Shown: in pieces, positions 7,135 to 8,023 of the stretch
Layout: every line of letters begins with the position of its first letter
How positions within the stretch are numbered: the stretch's first letter is position 1
Notes under the pieces: generated by a model
Databases searched by the model: none
The model's input: only the letters and a program-made list of their open reading frames with translations
Told to the model about the DNA's origin: nothing
Origin: Clostridiales bacterium UBA4821
Lineage (GTDB): Bacteria; Bacillota; Clostridia; Acetivibrionales; UBA4821
DNA length: 8,023 bases
NCBI GenBank assembly: GCA_002402315.1
Contig: DHFP01000185.1
Span: forward strand, 1 to 8,023
Direction: 5' to 3'
Program-made: the position numbers and the translations under genes

Positions 7135-7483
7135 TATTAATACACCCCGAATCTATTAACCCACTTTTTTTAAACAACTTGTTTAAATCATTAAAAACAT
7201 TTTGGTAAATCACTTCAATATCTTTACTTTTCCATAAAATTACGAAATCAAATCCATTTGTTATAATATTTTTATTTAATCTGTAACTTTCCCTAATAAT
7301 TCTCTTAATATGGTTTCTTTTAACACTATTACCTGTTTTTTTACTTACTGCAATTCCAATTCTATTATAGTCATATATATTAGGGAGTATATATAATACT
7401 AAGTACCTTCCCTTATACCACTTACCTTTAAAAAATACTTTTTTGAATTCTTTATTTTTCTTTAAAGATACCGTATTAGCCAT
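7130..7483 (-). CDS. rnpA: Ribonuclease P protein component RnpA
   Basis: RnpA is the protein cofactor of RNase P, which cleaves the 5' leader from pre-tRNA with the catalytic RNA RnpB. The 117-residue protein is highly basic and has the signature RNR-type helix SVKRNHIKRIIRESYR (53-68), with the earlier strand IGIAVSKKTG (42-51). Length is typical. The start ATG has only a weak upstream AAAGG, about 10 bases away, and no better in-frame start follows. rpmH lies upstream behind a terminator, and yidD overlaps the stop codon, so rnpA, yidD, yidC and jag probably form one transcript. Confidence 0.96.
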   Translation of the reverse strand: MANTVSLKKNKEFKKVFFKGKWYKGRYLVLYILPNIYDYNRIGIAVSKKTGNSVKRNHIKRIIRESYRLNKNIITNGFDFVILWKSKDIEVIYQNVFNDLNKLFKKSGLIDSGCINN

Positions 7484-7573
7484 TTAATCTGAAACCTTTA
7501 GAAATCATAAATATTTAAACATAATCCTTTCATATTAAGTCATAATTTATTCTAATGTCTTTATAAAAAAATT

Positions 7574-7603
7574 ATTATATTAATCTATAGTCATAAATTC
7601 CAA
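7574..7603 (-). promoter_or_regulatory. Possible rnpA promoter
   Basis: Read on the minus strand: TTGGAA (7603-7598), an 18-bp spacer and a consensus TATAAT (7579-7574). It lies just downstream of the rpmH terminator, where rnpA would need its own initiation. The leader would be about 85 bases. The region is very AT-rich, so chance matches are likely. Confidence 0.4.
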
Positions 7604-7611
7604 TACATTTT

Positions 7612-7637
7612 AAAAAAAAGACCACATTCTTGCGGTC
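7612..7637 (-). terminator. Intrinsic terminator of rpmH
   Basis: On the minus strand GACCGC-AAGAAT-GTGGTC forms a 6-bp stem (one G:U pair) with a 6-base loop, followed directly by eight T residues. It begins one base after the rpmH stop codon. It should end most rpmH transcripts or limit read-through into rnpA. Confidence 0.85.
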
Positions 7638-7772
7638 CTAGGCAGATAACTGCTTTCTTCCCTTTATTCTTCTTCTTTTAAGCACGTTCCTTCCATTTGA
7701 ATTCTTCATTCTTTTTCTGAAACCATGTTCTTTCATTCTTTGTCTATTTTTAGGTTGATATGTCCTTATCAT
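7638..7772 (-). CDS. rpmH: 50S ribosomal protein L34
   Basis: L34 is a small, very basic protein of the large ribosomal subunit. I translated this 44-residue gene by hand: it starts MIRTYQPKNRQRMKEHGF, has the conserved arginine/lysine-rich middle (GFRKRMKNSNGRNVLKRRR) and ends KGRKQLSA, which matches the family end to end with the standard 44-residue length. The ATG is preceded by GGGAGG with about 11 bases of spacing, slightly long. It is the first gene of the left arm from the origin in Firmicutes, with rnpA next. A consensus promoter lies about 100 bp upstream and a terminator abuts the stop, so it can be expressed as a single-gene transcript. Confidence 0.97.
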   Translation of the reverse strand: MIRTYQPKNRQRMKEHGFRKRMKNSNGRNVLKRRRIKGRKQLSA

Positions 7773-7800
7773 TATGTTATATACCTCCCACTTTAATCAA

Positions 7801-7836
7801 TTTATTCATAAAAGTTTTCTAGCTTTTATGAATAAA
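7801..7836 (-). promoter_or_regulatory. Perfect 14-bp hairpin in the rpmH leader
   Basis: TTTATTCATAAAAG (7801-7814) and CTTTTATGAATAAA (7823-7836) are perfect inverted repeats around an 8-base loop. The hairpin would form in the rpmH 5' leader, 28 bases before the start codon and some 15 bases before the ribosome binding site. No T-run follows on either strand, so it is not a usual intrinsic terminator. Roles in mRNA stability or protein binding are possible but unproven. Confidence 0.6.
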
Positions 7837-7871
7837 AATTATTACTTAATATATGTTAAAATACCATAAAG

Positions 7872-7900
7872 ATTATATGATAATCTACAATTCATGTCAA
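7872..7900 (-). promoter_or_regulatory. Consensus housekeeping-sigma promoter of rpmH
   Basis: Read on the minus strand: a perfect -35 TTGACA (7900-7895), exactly 17 bp of spacer and a perfect -10 TATAAT (7877-7872). Upstream of the -35 lie A- and T-tracts in the position of an UP element. Transcription would start near 7865, giving a leader of about 92 bases. A promoter this good fits a highly expressed ribosomal protein gene. Confidence 0.88.
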
Positions 7901-7906
7901 CAATAT

Positions 7907-7943
7907 ATTAATAAAAAAATTTTTTATAAATTTTTTTATTAAT
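7907..7943. repeat. A/T-only 37-bp perfect palindrome between divergent promoters
   Basis: ATTAATAAAAAAATTT (7907-7922) and its exact reverse complement (7928-7943) flank TTTAT. All 37 bases are A or T. It sits between the rpmH -35 box and a candidate plus-strand -35 box. It could act as a shared UP element, an easily melted segment near oriC, or a bent DNA site. Confidence 0.7.
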
Positions 7944-7971
7944 TGAACATTATGTTATTATTTGATATATT
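7943..7971 (+). promoter_or_regulatory. Possible divergent promoter towards dnaA
   Basis: On the plus strand TTGAAC (7943-7948; four of six consensus bases), 17 bp of spacer and TATATT (7966-7971; five of six) form a reasonable promoter. The expected neighbour to the right is dnaA, but no coding sequence for it is visible in the last 50 bases. No convincing DnaA box (TTATCCACA) was found between 7773 and 8023. The AT-rich background lowers certainty. Confidence 0.4.
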
Positions 7972-8023
7972 AATTTATACTCACTAAAGATAACTAACTA
8001 ACTTGACTTGTGCAAATTTGAAT

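Noticed and set aside
8003..8008. TTGACT as a -35 box for dnaA.
   Set aside because: Its -10 would fall outside the window, so it cannot be judged.
7773..8023. oriC proper (DnaA-box cluster) in the right-hand gap.
   Set aside because: The gap is AT-rich but I found no TTATCCACA-like cluster. The origin is more likely beyond the window.
1..8023. CRISPR arrays, tRNA or rRNA genes, insertion-sequence transposases, defence or phage genes.
   Set aside because: None is visible on either strand; the gene order is the conserved housekeeping set throughout.

Overview
The window is the origin-proximal core of a low-GC Firmicute chromosome, most likely a member of the Clostridia. All nine recognised genes lie on the minus strand in the conserved order rpmH - rnpA - yidD - yidC - jag - mnmE - mnmG - rsmG - soj (read right to left). 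This is the classic arm on one side of oriC. By synteny, dnaA and oriC should lie just right of base 8023, and spo0J/parB just left of base 1. The Gram-positive operon order, the low-GC sequence, strong GGAGG ribosome binding sites, a YidC without a lipobox and the absence of a noc gene between rsmG and soj all point to Clostridia; I cannot name the genus.

Right end (7484-8023): an A/T-only 37-bp perfect palindrome sits between a consensus minus-strand promoter (TTGACA-17-TATAAT, for rpmH) and a plausible plus-strand promoter that would face dnaA. The rpmH leader holds a 14-bp perfect hairpin. rpmH ends directly on an intrinsic terminator, and rnpA appears to have its own promoter. Middle (5211-7483): rnpA, yidD, yidC and jag are tightly packed, with a 1-3 base overlap at rnpA/yidD and 3 bases between the yidC stop and jag. 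They cover tRNA 5' processing, membrane protein insertion and an RNA-binding partner of the insertase. yidD is not obvious because it has no ATG, GTG or TTG start. Then comes a 36-bp symmetrical hairpin (5161-5196).

Left half (46-5141): mnmE and mnmG, the two subunits of the tRNA wobble-uridine modification enzyme, are followed by rsmG, the 16S rRNA G527 methylase. All three appear to start at TTG. The 820-1114 gap holds a perfect parS site (932-947) for ParB/Spo0J, an extended -10 promoter for soj, and a roughly 160-bp imperfect palindrome that looks like a foldback/MITE-like repeat or structured RNA. soj (ParA) closes the window.

The gene content is ordinary housekeeping DNA and I see no new multi-gene system. 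The points of real interest are the foldback element beside parS, the non-canonical start of yidD, the long external insertion in YidC, and the architecture of the divergent promoter region at the right end.
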